NCBI GenBank assembly: GCA_028679495.1
Contig: JAJRBK010000171.1
Location: 1-7,516, forward strand
Reading direction: 5' to 3'
From: Methanobacteriota archaeon
GTDB lineage: Archaea; Halobacteriota; Bog-38; Methanoflorentales; Methanoflorentaceae
DNA length: 7,516 nucleotides
The position numbers and the translations under genes were made by a program. Positions within the stretch are counted from its first letter, which is position 1. Each line of letters opens with the position of its first letter. Positions 1-7,347 of this stretch are shown here, piece by piece. Under the pieces are notes generated by a model, which was given only the letters and a program-made list of their open reading frames with translations, did not search any database and was not told where the DNA came from.

Positions 1-1
1 C

Positions 2-1849
2 GTGCCTTCAAATGTAAAAGCGGGATATCTGGCGCGCCTCGTTATACGTAAAGTACTCCGATCCATAAACGCGTTACAGGCTGGATTATCTTTAGAAGAT
101 ATTGTTAGGAAGCATATAGCACACCAAAGCGTTTTTCCATTGTACAAGGCACGCGAAGAGACAATTGCTGATATTATAAGACACGAAGAACGGAAATACG
201 CAACAACGATTGACAAAGGCAGACGACTTGTCAAAACTGTTGCACAACGTCACAAAGGCCAGCCTCTGCCCTTAACTGAGTTGATAAAACTGTACGATTC
301 TCATGGAATGCCTCCAGAACTGGTTGCCGCCGCTGCAAAAGAAATAGGCTCGCGTGTAGACGTGCCTAACGATTTTTACTCGTTAGTGGCAGAAACGCAT
401 GAACGGGTTGAGGTGCCACGTGATGAAGAGCAAGGGATGGCTATTGAACTCCCCCCCACTTACAAGTTGTTCTACGACGAGCCAGAGGGGACAGTGTTTG
501 AAGCACGGATCATAGGCATAACCGGCAATGGTGCAATACTTGATAGGACGCTTTTTTATCCCGGAGGCGGTGGGCAGCCAGAGGACGTAGGACAGATCAT
601 CACGTCGTCTGGCGTTCACGTTCAGGTTACAGAGGCGCGCAAAGCTGATCACGTCATAGTTCACGAAGTGAAAGACATCAAGCCGTTAGCGATTGGCGAG
701 ACCATCACGGGCACGGTTGACGTAACAAGACGATTGTCACTTGCACGGCACCATACGGCGACTCACATTTTGCTGAGTTCAATCAGGCAGGTACTCGGCG
801 GACACGTATGGCAAGAGGGCGCGCAAAAAGGCGTGAGTAGTTCTCGTCTGGATATCTCTCATTACAAGAAGGTGACCGACGAAGAGCAAAAACAAATTGA
901 GCGACGTGCTAACGAGATAATCATGTCGGACATACTAGTCGATGCTAAGTGGATGGACCGCAACGAGGCTGAACAGACATACGGCTTTGTGCTCTATCAA
1001 GGAGGGGTCCCTCCGGGCTCAGTGATTCGGGTCGTCAGCGTTGGCGACGATGTACAGGCGTGTGCAGGCACACACATGACGAGCACCGGCAAAGTGGGGC
1101 CCCTGAGAGTAATCAGAACGGAGCGAGTACAAGACGGAGTAGAGCGATTCGAATTTGCGGCCGGGATGGCGGCGATTGTGTATGATCAGCAGCGTGATAG
1201 CATCATTAGCGAAAGTTCAAGCGCCCTGCGCGTCCCCGAAGAACGATTGCCAGCTACGGTGAATCGGTTCTTCAATGAATGGAAGGATCGAGGTAAACAA
1301 AACGAAGATTTGAAGGAGCTAAGCGCTAAATTCCTCTCCTTGTTGTCTAAACGCAACTCACTCAGTGAAGCCTTAAATGCGTTAAACGCAAGAGACCTCG
1401 ACAAGTTGAAACGTGCGCTTATACAGTTGGATGCAGCATTTGAGTCCTTGGCAAGTTCATTGCCTGCAGGCATCGCCACACCATCTACTAAGGAGGTAAA
1501 AATCGGCCAAGACACGGTGCGGATATCGACTTGGAGAATTGATGTTGATATGAAAGAGCTGCTGCATACTGCGCAAGAGATGTCGCGGGACGATGCTTTA
1601 GTGATCGTGGGAGGAATCAATGCAGATCGGACTAATATCGTCGTTACGGTGGGTAAAGACGTGCTTAAAAGAGACATTAATGCGGTTCAGCTCGTACAAC
1701 AGGCGTGTGTCGTATTGGGCGGTGGGGGCGGCGGTAAGGCCGGTCGGGCTCAGGGCGGAGGTCCTCTGGTCGAAAAGACGGACGAGGCAATCACAGCCGC
1801 ATCGGAACTCGCCGTCTCAAAACTAAGAGAACTCGAAGAGAGGGGATAA
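2..1849 (+). CDS. alaS: Alanyl-tRNA synthetase, archaeal type (5' partial)
   Basis: Cytoplasmic enzyme that charges tRNA-Ala with alanine and hydrolyses mischarged Ser/Gly-tRNA-Ala. The frame is open from the left edge. The GTG at base 2 is an internal codon (family context VPSN..AGYLARLVIR), not a start. About 615 residues are present, and archaeal AlaRS is roughly 900 long, so the aminoacylation core is missing to the left. Numbering from the window edge, residues 1-150 are the later tRNA-recognition region. The editing domain follows, with DRTLFYPGGGGQPEDVG at about 181-197, the zinc-type HxxxH at H251/H255 (HHTATH) and its partner CAGTH at C354/H358. The C-terminal C-Ala dimerisation/tRNA-elbow domain holds the family's glycine-rich stretch at about 573-588. 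All visible editing-site ligands are intact. The gene ends in TAA one base before thrC, and the thrC ribosome-binding site lies inside its last codons. The identification is very secure; only the start is unknown. Confidence 0.97.
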   Translation: MPSNVKAGYLARLVIRKVLRSINALQAGLSLEDIVRKHIAHQSVFPLYKAREETIADIIRHEERKYATTIDKGRRLVKTVAQRHKGQPLPLTELIKLYDSHGMPPELVAAAAKEIGSRVDVPNDFYSLVAETHERVEVPRDEEQGMAIELPPTYKLFYDEPEGTVFEARIIGITGNGAILDRTLFYPGGGGQPEDVGQIITSSGVHVQVTEARKADHVIVHEVKDIKPLAIGETITGTVDVTRRLSLARHHTATHILLSSIRQVLGGHVWQEGAQKGVSSSRLDISHYKKVTDEEQKQIERRANEIIMSDILVDAKWMDRNEAEQTYGFVLYQGGVPPGSVIRVVSVGDDVQACAGTHMTSTGKVGPLRVIRTERVQDGVERFEFAAGMAAIVYDQQRDSIISESSSALRVPEERLPATVNRFFNEWKDRGKQNEDLKELSAKFLSLLSKRNSLSEALNALNARDLDKLKRALIQLDAAFESLASSLPAGIATPSTKEVKIGQDTVRISTWRIDVDMKELLHTAQEMSRDDALVIVGGINADRTNIVVTVGKDVLKRDINAVQLVQQACVVLGGGGGGKAGRAQGGGPLVEKTDEAITAASELAVSKLRELEERG

Positions 1850-1850
1850 T

Positions 1851-3077
1851 ATGTATTTGGAGTGTATCAACTGCGGTCGAAAGCACGATATTTCAGCTGT
1901 CATGAATACATGTAGCTGCGATGGCCTTTTGGAGATCAAGTACGACCTCTCGAAGATAAGCTTTAAATTGGAGGAACGAGCAAACACCCCCCCTCATGTG
2001 TGGAAGTACCGCGAACTCCTTCCGATTCGAGGGTCTCCCATAACGCTCATGGAAGGGGGTACTCCGTTATATCGGTGTAAGCGACTCGGAGAAGAATGTG
2101 GCATCAAAGAACTCTATGTAAAGCACGAGGGGATGAATCCCACAGGCTCCTTTAAGGATAGAGGCATGACCGTCGGCGTGTCGCGCGCTCTAGAACTTGG
2201 AATAAACACGGTTGCGTGTGCCTCAACGGGAAACACCTCTGCTTCGATGGCCATCTATGCAGCGAAAGCTGGCTTAGCCGCGCTTGTCCTTCTTCCAAGC
2301 GGGTACGTGGCATTAGGAAAGATAGCTCAAGCGCTTATGCACGGGGCCACTGTGCTTTCAATAAGAGGTAATTTCGACAAAGCTCTCACACTGATCCAAA
2401 AGGTCTGCTCTGAACAAGGTTTCTACCTTCTTAATTCAGTCAATCCCTATAGATTAGAAGGGCAAAAGACCATAGCTTTTGAGACAGTGGATCAGTTGAA
2501 CGGACGTAGTCGAACCAATACTCCCGATCGGGTGATCTTACCTGTAGGCAACGCCGGCAATATTAGTGCTATCTACAAAGGATATCGTGAGTTTCACGAG
2601 TTGGGTGTTATCGAAAGCGTGCCTATGATGACGGGCATACAAGCAAGCGGATCGGCTCCAATAACACACGCGATTGAAACTGGTGCTGCCGCTATTGAGC
2701 CAGTGGCACATCCAGAAACCGTGGCAACGGCTATCAGAATAGGAGATCCGATAAACGCCCCAAAAGCTCTGCGAGCGATCAGAGAATCTCACGGGCTTGC
2801 TACGTCGGTCACTGATGAGGAAATCTTGAAGGCTCAAAAGGACTTAGCACGCCTAGAGGGCATAGGCGTTGAGCCAGCAAGCGCAGCCTCAATCGCAGGG
2901 CTGCGAAAGCTCTCTCATGCGGGAGCAATCGACGGTGATGAGGTCGTTGTTTGCATAGCAACCGGTCACCTCTTAAAAGACCCTGAAACCGTTATCCGAT
3001 CGTCCCATCCACCTGTCGAAGTGTCTGCAGATCTCAACTCACTGTACGACGCTATTTTTCACCCTCAAAGCACATAA
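1851..3077 (+). CDS. thrC: Threonine synthase (PLP-dependent)
   Basis: Converts O-phospho-L-homoserine to L-threonine and phosphate, the last step of threonine biosynthesis, in the cytoplasm. At 408 residues it has the usual length for archaeal threonine synthases. The N-terminus is a small zinc-ribbon-like segment with Cys5, Cys8, Cys21 and Cys23. EGGTP at 68-72 is followed by the cofactor lysine, K102, in NPTGSFKDRG. STGNTSAS at about 124-131 suits substrate binding, and GNAGNISA at about 233-240 is the PLP-phosphate loop. ATAIRIGDP at about 292-300 is typical of threonine synthase rather than threonine dehydratase or cysteine synthase. The ATG at 1851 lies one base after the alaS stop and is preceded by GAGAGGGGA (1838-1846), so translational coupling with alaS is likely. 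No separate promoter is visible inside the alaS end. The assignment is strong; another fold-type II PLP enzyme is an unlikely alternative. Confidence 0.96.
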   Translation: MYLECINCGRKHDISAVMNTCSCDGLLEIKYDLSKISFKLEERANTPPHVWKYRELLPIRGSPITLMEGGTPLYRCKRLGEECGIKELYVKHEGMNPTGSFKDRGMTVGVSRALELGINTVACASTGNTSASMAIYAAKAGLAALVLLPSGYVALGKIAQALMHGATVLSIRGNFDKALTLIQKVCSEQGFYLLNSVNPYRLEGQKTIAFETVDQLNGRSRTNTPDRVILPVGNAGNISAIYKGYREFHELGVIESVPMMTGIQASGSAPITHAIETGAAAIEPVAHPETVATAIRIGDPINAPKALRAIRESHGLATSVTDEEILKAQKDLARLEGIGVEPASAASIAGLRKLSHAGAIDGDEVVVCIATGHLLKDPETVIRSSHPPVEVSADLNSLYDAIFHPQST

Positions 3078-3183
3078 GCGCGGATATATTCCTTGGTATC
3101 GTGCTCAAGGGACGCTAGTGCGCCTCTCTTATGCGGGTGGTGCGTATGTACGAAAGTTGGCACGCTGTGACATCAACCCTTCG
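3078..3183. other. Convergent intergenic gap between thrC and porB
   Basis: These 106 bases separate the 3' ends of two convergent genes. No open frame, tRNA, convincing hairpin or T-rich terminator is seen on either strand. The only U-tract, TTTTT at about 3055-3059, lies inside the end of thrC. Both operons may end here, possibly with overlapping 3' ends. Confidence 0.6.
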
Positions 3184-4101
3184 CTATCGAGATTCCTCTT
3201 CGGCGATAACGCGGAGCCTGTCGACGTTGGCAGAGGCTTTGTCTTGAATGATCTTGATCTGCGCTTCTCCGCCGGGCATCTTAAATAGATGCGCAAAGCG
3301 TCTCTGTTGCTTAAGATATTCCTCGACAGGCTTGCTCTTGGAGACTTTCATAACGTTGGTGAGCTTGCCATCAACAATCTCATACATCGCCCAGAGACCA
3401 GTCTCTACCGCAAGTCGTGCGATCTCTATTGTTTTTGCGCTGTCAAAGCCCCACCCGATATTGCAAGGAGCGTGAATTTGTAGGTATGCCGGACCGTCTA
3501 CTGAAATTCCTTTTTGCACCTTGGTAGTGAGGTCTTTTGGATAGCCCACGGAAGTTGTCGCCACGTACGGGATGCCGTGGGCTGCGGCAATAGCAGGCAT
3601 ATCTTTTTTGGGTCGATCATTTCCAAACGATTTAGCTCCAGCTGGACTTGTGGTCGTAGAAGCATCATATGGGGTTGAACCGCTCCGTTGATTGCCTGTA
3701 TTCATGTAAGCTTCGTTATCATAGCAGATGTAGCAAATGTCGTGTCCACGCTCGAACATGCCAGAAATAGCTTGCATCCCTATATCAACCGTTCCGCCGT
3801 CGCCAGCGATTACCACTACTTTTCCGTCATCGCTTCTGCCTAGTACCTTCAGCGCCACTTCGATGCCGGACGCCACTGCAGCTGAATTCTCAAAAAGCGA
3901 ATGAATCCACGGCACGTTCCATGCAGATTGTGGATACTGAGAGGAAACGACCTCCATGCATCCTGTCGCGCTTACAACGAAAACTTTCGCACCAGTTGCA
4001 CGCAGAATCGCTTGTATCGTGAGGGCTGGTCCACATCCAGCACATGCTCTATGCCCCGAAGAAAATAGGTCTAGTGGTCGTGTCTCGCCTCTGTTTTCCA
4101 T
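3184..4101 (-). CDS. porB: Pyruvate:ferredoxin oxidoreductase, beta subunit
   Basis: The thiamine diphosphate-binding subunit of the heterotetrameric enzyme that interconverts pyruvate + CoA and acetyl-CoA + CO2 with ferredoxin. It has 305 residues, normal for archaeal PorB. The start of the mature core shows CAGCGP (Cys20, Cys23). Cys48 in ATGCMEV and Cys213 in HAPCNIG complete the four ligands expected for the proximal [4Fe-4S] cluster. The ThDP/Mg motif begins at GDGGTVDIG (100-108) and closes with YDNEAYMNTG (127-136), where the asparagine expected about 27 residues after GDG is N129. The ATG is preceded by GAGGTG (4107-4112), five bases upstream, and lies two bases after the porA stop, so it is the last gene of a coupled operon. 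Cluster ligands and the C-terminal extension fit Por better than 2-ketoisovalerate or indolepyruvate homologues, but substrate choice is inferred from family and operon. Confidence 0.95.
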   Translation of the reverse strand: MENRGETRPLDLFSSGHRACAGCGPALTIQAILRATGAKVFVVSATGCMEVVSSQYPQSAWNVPWIHSLFENSAAVASGIEVALKVLGRSDDGKVVVIAGDGGTVDIGMQAISGMFERGHDICYICYDNEAYMNTGNQRSGSTPYDASTTTSPAGAKSFGNDRPKKDMPAIAAAHGIPYVATTSVGYPKDLTTKVQKGISVDGPAYLQIHAPCNIGWGFDSAKTIEIARLAVETGLWAMYEIVDGKLTNVMKVSKSKPVEEYLKQQRRFAHLFKMPGGEAQIKIIQDKASANVDRLRVIAEEESR

Positions 4102-4103
4102 CT

Positions 4104-5282
4104 TTACACCTCTTCTAGGAGTTCTGGCTTAAGGTCGGAGAATTCGCTTTCTTCTACTGCTTTGCTCGTCTGCATCTTCTTAAACATCTTCATAAACGTG
4201 CGTTTTGTAACGTCCCTTCCTCCAAGCCCCGCGATGAAACCATACATGTTTGGTGTGCTTTTACTTCCGTATAAGCTTGCTTTGATATCAGTAAATAGCG
4301 CCCCTTCAAAACCAAGCGACACGTTTCTGTCTAACACCCCGACGGCTTCGACACCCGTGAGAGCACTTTGTATCTCGGCTACAGGAAATGGGCGGTAAGA
4401 GCGGACTTTTATCGCACCGACGCGTTCCCCTTGAGCACGCAGGTCGTCGACCGTATCTTTGAGGGTGCCAACGACAGACCCCAGAGCTACCGCGACGTAC
4501 TCTGCGTCATCACATCGGTATGTTTCAATTAGGCCGCCGTAGTCCCTTCCAAAAATCTCGCCAAATTCAGCAGACACCTCCGTCATTACGGTTTCGGCAT
4601 CTTCGAGCGCTTTATGGTTTTGGAACCGAAATTCTGTATAGTAGTTCGGATCAGCAAACATGCCAAATGACTTCGGATCGTCGACGTCTAAGACATCAAT
4701 AGGTTGGTAAGGTGGAAGAAAACTATCCACGAGGTCTTGTTCGAGCACGTCAATAGGTTCGTACGTGTGGGTCAGCGTGTAGCCGTCCATGCAGACCATC
4801 ATTGGGATAGAAGTCCTGTTGTCTTCGGCTATTTTGTACGCTTGAACGGTCATATCGCTTGCTTCAGTGTTATCCTCAGCATAAACTTGTATCCAGCCTG
4901 AATCACGCTCTGAAATGGAATCCTGATGGTCATTCCATATGTTAAGTGGCGCCGAAAGTGCCCGGTTCGCTACTGTCATCACAATTGGCAACCGCATGCC
5001 TGCAGCGTTAAAGAGCACCTCATGCATTAGAGCAAGACCCTGAGAGGTTGTAGCTGTGTAGGTTCGTGCGCCTGTTGCGCTAGCTCCAATACAAACGGAC
5101 ATCGCTGAGTGTTCTGATTCAACCTTCACGTACTCGGCAGCAAGGTCTCCATCTGCTATCAGTTGGGATATATCTTCGACTATGTGCGTCTGCGGGGTAA
5201 TAGGATACGCTGCAACCACATTTGGTCGGGCGACTTTTACAGCAAGCGCGACAGCATGAGAGCCCTCCATTATTTGCATCAT
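4104..5282 (-). CDS. porA: Pyruvate:ferredoxin oxidoreductase, alpha subunit
   Basis: The large subunit that, with PorB, builds the active site. It carries the equivalents of domains I and II of the single-chain enzyme. The 392 residues are a normal length. The signature AYPITPQT is at about 25-32, and VESEHSAM follows at 54-61, whose second glutamate (E57) probably activates the thiamine ring. TSQGLALMHE at about 79-88 is conserved in the family. The C-terminal domain shows KVRSYRPFP at 292-300, LDRNVSLGFEGAL at 317-329 and GLGGRDVT at 352-359, all typical of PorA. The start is one of two adjacent ATG codons. The first, at 5282, lies eight bases from GGAGGA (5291-5296) and is preferred. It is one base beyond the porGD stop, so translation is probably coupled. 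Nothing is truncated. Confidence in the family is very high; the pyruvate assignment follows from length, motifs and partners. Confidence 0.95.
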   Translation of the reverse strand: MMQIMEGSHAVALAVKVARPNVVAAYPITPQTHIVEDISQLIADGDLAAEYVKVESEHSAMSVCIGASATGARTYTATTSQGLALMHEVLFNAAGMRLPIVMTVANRALSAPLNIWNDHQDSISERDSGWIQVYAEDNTEASDMTVQAYKIAEDNRTSIPMMVCMDGYTLTHTYEPIDVLEQDLVDSFLPPYQPIDVLDVDDPKSFGMFADPNYYTEFRFQNHKALEDAETVMTEVSAEFGEIFGRDYGGLIETYRCDDAEYVAVALGSVVGTLKDTVDDLRAQGERVGAIKVRSYRPFPVAEIQSALTGVEAVGVLDRNVSLGFEGALFTDIKASLYGSKSTPNMYGFIAGLGGRDVTKRTFMKMFKKMQTSKAVEESEFSDLKPELLEEV

Positions 5283-5283
5283 C

Positions 5284-6243
5284 TCATTTTTCCTCCAGTT
5301 TCATTTGAATACCTTTGATTGGGCACTCATTTGCACATATGCCACATCCCTTACAGTATTCAGGATTAAGTTGATATTGGATATGTGCCTTTTTTGCAGC
5401 CGCCTTTTTTATCTTGCCTGTTTTTTCGAGCTCTTCCGCTCGTCTCTTTGCCTCTTCTGCCTTCTTACCGTGCAGCACATGTTCTCTAATCGCGGCATCG
5501 GGGCAATTTTCGAGGCACTTACCACAGCGGATGCACTGCTCCATGTCGAATTCAGGGTAAAACACTCTCCAGTCGCCTGTCTTTGTGGCCTCTGACGTCC
5601 CTGGCCTTCCGATGACGCCTTTGATAATTTTCTCGCCCTCAGGCTGCACCTTAGATTCCCTCTTTGCGCGTATACGCTGCTTTACGTGCTTCTGTGGCTC
5701 CCTTGGCGCGCTCATTAATGCATAGGCTTTTTCTGCTGCTTGCACGTTCAGCTCCCCCACCTTTCCAGGGAATCGCGCTAACACGGATTTATTTATAGAC
5801 TCGATGCTGATCTCTCCCGTAGCACCTGCAAACGCGCCGAGCAGCGTGGTATTGACGATAGGCCGTCCGATAATCTCGAGTGCTATTCCAGTTGCATCTA
5901 TCGTCCTAGTGTCAATACGCTGGTCTATGCCCACGTTGTCTGCAGACTTTTCTGAATTTACGATAACGATTCCACCAGGTTTGAGGCCTGCTGTCACATC
6001 GACTGCGGTGATTAGTGTCGCATCTTGGACGATGACATAATCAGGCTCATAGATTTGACTCCGCAAGCGAATCTTTTTGTCGCTTAAACGGGTGAAAGCA
6101 GTAACTGGCGCGCCTCTCCTTTCAACGCCAAAAAAGGGAAATGCTTGGCTATATTTTCCATCCTCGAAAGCTGCAATGGCGAGTAATTCGGCAGCAGTTA
6201 CTGAGCCTTGCCCGCCTCTGCCATGTATACGGACCTCTTTCAC
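5284..6243 (-). CDS. porGD: Pyruvate:ferredoxin oxidoreductase, fused gamma-delta subunit
   Basis: One 319-residue polypeptide combining the structural gamma subunit and the ferredoxin-like delta subunit. Residues 1-175 are the gamma domain: GRGGQGSVTAAELLA at 8-22 and FPFFGVERRGAPV at 35-47 are its signatures. A basic linker of about 50 residues (180-230) leads to the delta domain. The delta domain has two complete CxxCxxCxxxCP motifs, Cys237/240/243/247 and Cys297/300/303/307, which should hold two [4Fe-4S] clusters passing electrons between the PorB cluster and external ferredoxin. Between the motifs lies a Lys/Glu/Ala-rich, probably helical stretch (about 257-286), longer than the short spacer in typical PorD. 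No separate porD gene is present, as expected if the fusion replaces it. The start is GTG with GGAGG seven bases upstream; an in-frame stop at 6262-6264 excludes an earlier start. It is the first gene of the porGD-A-B operon. Confidence 0.94.
   Translation of the reverse strand: MKEVRIHGRGGQGSVTAAELLAIAAFEDGKYSQAFPFFGVERRGAPVTAFTRLSDKKIRLRSQIYEPDYVIVQDATLITAVDVTAGLKPGGIVIVNSEKSADNVGIDQRIDTRTIDATGIALEIIGRPIVNTTLLGAFAGATGEISIESINKSVLARFPGKVGELNVQAAEKAYALMSAPREPQKHVKQRIRAKRESKVQPEGEKIIKGVIGRPGTSEATKTGDWRVFYPEFDMEQCIRCGKCLENCPDAAIREHVLHGKKAEEAKRRAEELEKTGKIKKAAAKKAHIQYQLNPEYCKGCGICANECPIKGIQMKLEEK
5291..5296 (-). promoter_or_regulatory. Shine-Dalgarno site of porA
   Basis: GGAGGA sits in the last codons of porGD, eight bases from the first and eleven from the second of two consecutive ATG codons. 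Spacing favours the first, at 5282. Confidence 0.8.
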
Positions 6244-6250
6244 TTGTTGG

Positions 6251-6255
6251 CCTCC
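6251..6255 (-). promoter_or_regulatory. Shine-Dalgarno site fixing the GTG start of porGD
   Basis: GGAGG lies seven bases upstream of the GTG at 6243. The next codons read MKEVRIHGRGGQG, the expected start of a gamma subunit. An in-frame TGA at 6262-6264 and the absence of an in-frame ATG make the GTG the start. Confidence 0.85.
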
Positions 6256-6278
6256 ACTGCATCATTAGCCATTCAATC

Positions 6279-6294
6279 TAATTTAACCCTTTCG
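6279..6294 (-). promoter_or_regulatory. Probable BRE/TATA promoter of the porGD-A-B operon
   Basis: The minus strand reads CGAAAGGG followed by TTAAATTA. The first part resembles the purine-rich TFB recognition element and the second a TATA box. The distance predicts initiation near 6257-6259, about 15 bases before the GTG start, just enough to include the GGAGG site. It is the best promoter candidate in the 166-base gap between mmp12 and porGD, but AT-rich matches of this quality are not rare. Confidence 0.5.
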
Positions 6295-6377
6295 TAGTCA
6301 GTAATCAGTCTTACATTCCCTTTACATCGCCGGAGCGTCGGTTATCAGCCGCTGTTAGTTACAATAAGCTACGCAGG

Positions 6378-6394
6378 TGGGAAAATGGAAACAG
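6378..6394 (-). terminator. Weak pyrimidine-rich candidate terminator after mmp12
   Basis: About 16 bases past the mmp12 stop, the minus strand has a pyrimidine stretch with a T3 and a T4 run, TGTTTCCATTTTCCC. Archaeal RNA polymerase can stop at U-rich tracts without a hairpin, but these runs are short. Read-through into the por operon is just as possible. Confidence 0.22.
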
Positions 6395-6409
6395 CTTTTG
6401 TGGATGCCC

Positions 6410-7315
6410 TCATAAATCGACGCCAATTCCCATGATATCAGCGGTACCTTCCCAGACATCACGTGCTACTGCAGCACAACCGGTCGCTGCGCACCACGGA
6501 TCAAGCAGAACAGATGAGGTGCTTAAAAGCTCATCCACCAACTCTTTCACCATTGGGGCTGCTGAGCCTGCCAAGAACACAGTCCCTTGTGTTGAGTAGT
6601 CGTGCAGCAACGCCTGTAATGCGTTAATCTCCATTGCAACGTACAGAGCAAGTGTGGCGATCTTCTCTCGTTCATTTGTATTGTTATGCTTTTGAACTCC
6701 CCCGCGAGAGAACGCCTCGTTAGCGGTCTTTAGTCCCATATCGACATCTCTTATTGCCTGCAGATCTAGGGGTCCCTGCAGGATTCCGGGGGCGAAAATA
6801 GCCGCGTCGATGGCGCCTACGATGCGCGAATCAGCAATTGCCAAAGATACAGTGTTCGAGCTGACGTCACACAAGATGCAATCGCTGTCACCATAGCGCG
6901 TCACAACGTGATAAGCTAGTCCCACCTTCTCTGCAGATGCTCCGTGACTGAAGAATCTCATACGAAAGTCAATATTAGATTCGTCGTGAATGCCCGGTAA
7001 AACAACGGCAGGAGTGTTGGAGTTTGAAATAGCATCGTAGACAGCAGTGCCTCCACCAACATAGCGTCCCGCTCCCCCTGCAGCTTTCAAGCCTCTGTTT
7101 CTCACTTTTTTTACATTAGTGATCTCAGTTATGCCGTCACCCATTGAGTAGGTGAGTCCTATCAGCTTGATGAAATCAAATTTGAGATTTAAGCCCTCTT
7201 CAATGTCACGGATCACAGACGTGGGGGTTATGTTCTCTCTTGGAAGCTCAAGCTTTCTGTTATCTGAAGTGGCAAATCGAATTGCCTGCGTGCCGTGGTC
7301 AACACCTATAAACAT
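6410..7315 (-). CDS. mmp12: Methanogenesis marker protein 12 (UPF0285 family)
   Basis: A 301-residue protein of unknown biochemical function from a family found mainly in methanogens and related archaea. The sequence fits the sugar-kinase/Hsp70/actin (ASKHA) fold. GVDHGTQAIRF (4-14) is the first phosphate motif. CDVSSNTVSLAIADSRIVG (149-167) resembles the second, and TVFLAGSAAP (245-254) resembles the adenosine motif. LTYSMGDGIT (54-63), GRYVGGGT (83-90) and the stretch from APGILQGPLDL to AIRDVD (176-192) are family hallmarks. Length is normal and no membrane segment is seen. ATG at 7315 is the only credible start: no other ATG or GTG lies in frame between it and the tRNA gene. There is no Shine-Dalgarno sequence; the bases before ATG read CCTGAAACC. 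It lies 32 bases behind the tRNA-Thr gene and 166 bases upstream of porGD. Nucleotide binding is an inference, and the substrate is not predictable. Confidence 0.88.
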   Translation of the reverse strand: MFIGVDHGTQAIRFATSDNRKLELPRENITPTSVIRDIEEGLNLKFDFIKLIGLTYSMGDGITEITNVKKVRNRGLKAAGGAGRYVGGGTAVYDAISNSNTPAVVLPGIHDESNIDFRMRFFSHGASAEKVGLAYHVVTRYGDSDCILCDVSSNTVSLAIADSRIVGAIDAAIFAPGILQGPLDLQAIRDVDMGLKTANEAFSRGGVQKHNNTNEREKIATLALYVAMEINALQALLHDYSTQGTVFLAGSAAPMVKELVDELLSTSSVLLDPWCAATGCAAVARDVWEGTADIMGIGVDL

Positions 7316-7347
7316 GGTTTCAGGGTCAGGTGAAGATGAAATAAGAG

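Noticed and set aside
451..457. Run of seven C in alaS, and a similar C7 run in thrC near 1986-1992, as possible frameshift or slippage sites
   Set aside because: Both frames continue unbroken through conserved protein sequence on each side, so the runs simply encode proline-containing segments.
1186..1677. A 163-codon open frame on the minus strand opposite alaS
   Set aside because: It lies wholly antisense to a well-conserved part of alanyl-tRNA synthetase, its translation is Ser/Leu-rich with no recognisable domain, and it has no convincing ribosome-binding site. It is a shadow of the real gene.
2538..2837. A 99-codon minus-strand open frame inside thrC
   Set aside because: Antisense to conserved threonine synthase motifs, with no family resemblance in its translation.
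3078..3183. Possible hairpin terminator or small RNA in the convergent gap (GTTGGCACGC...CAAC)
   Set aside because: Only four base pairs form at the ends, no U-tract follows on either strand, and no C/D-box or tRNA-like signals were found.
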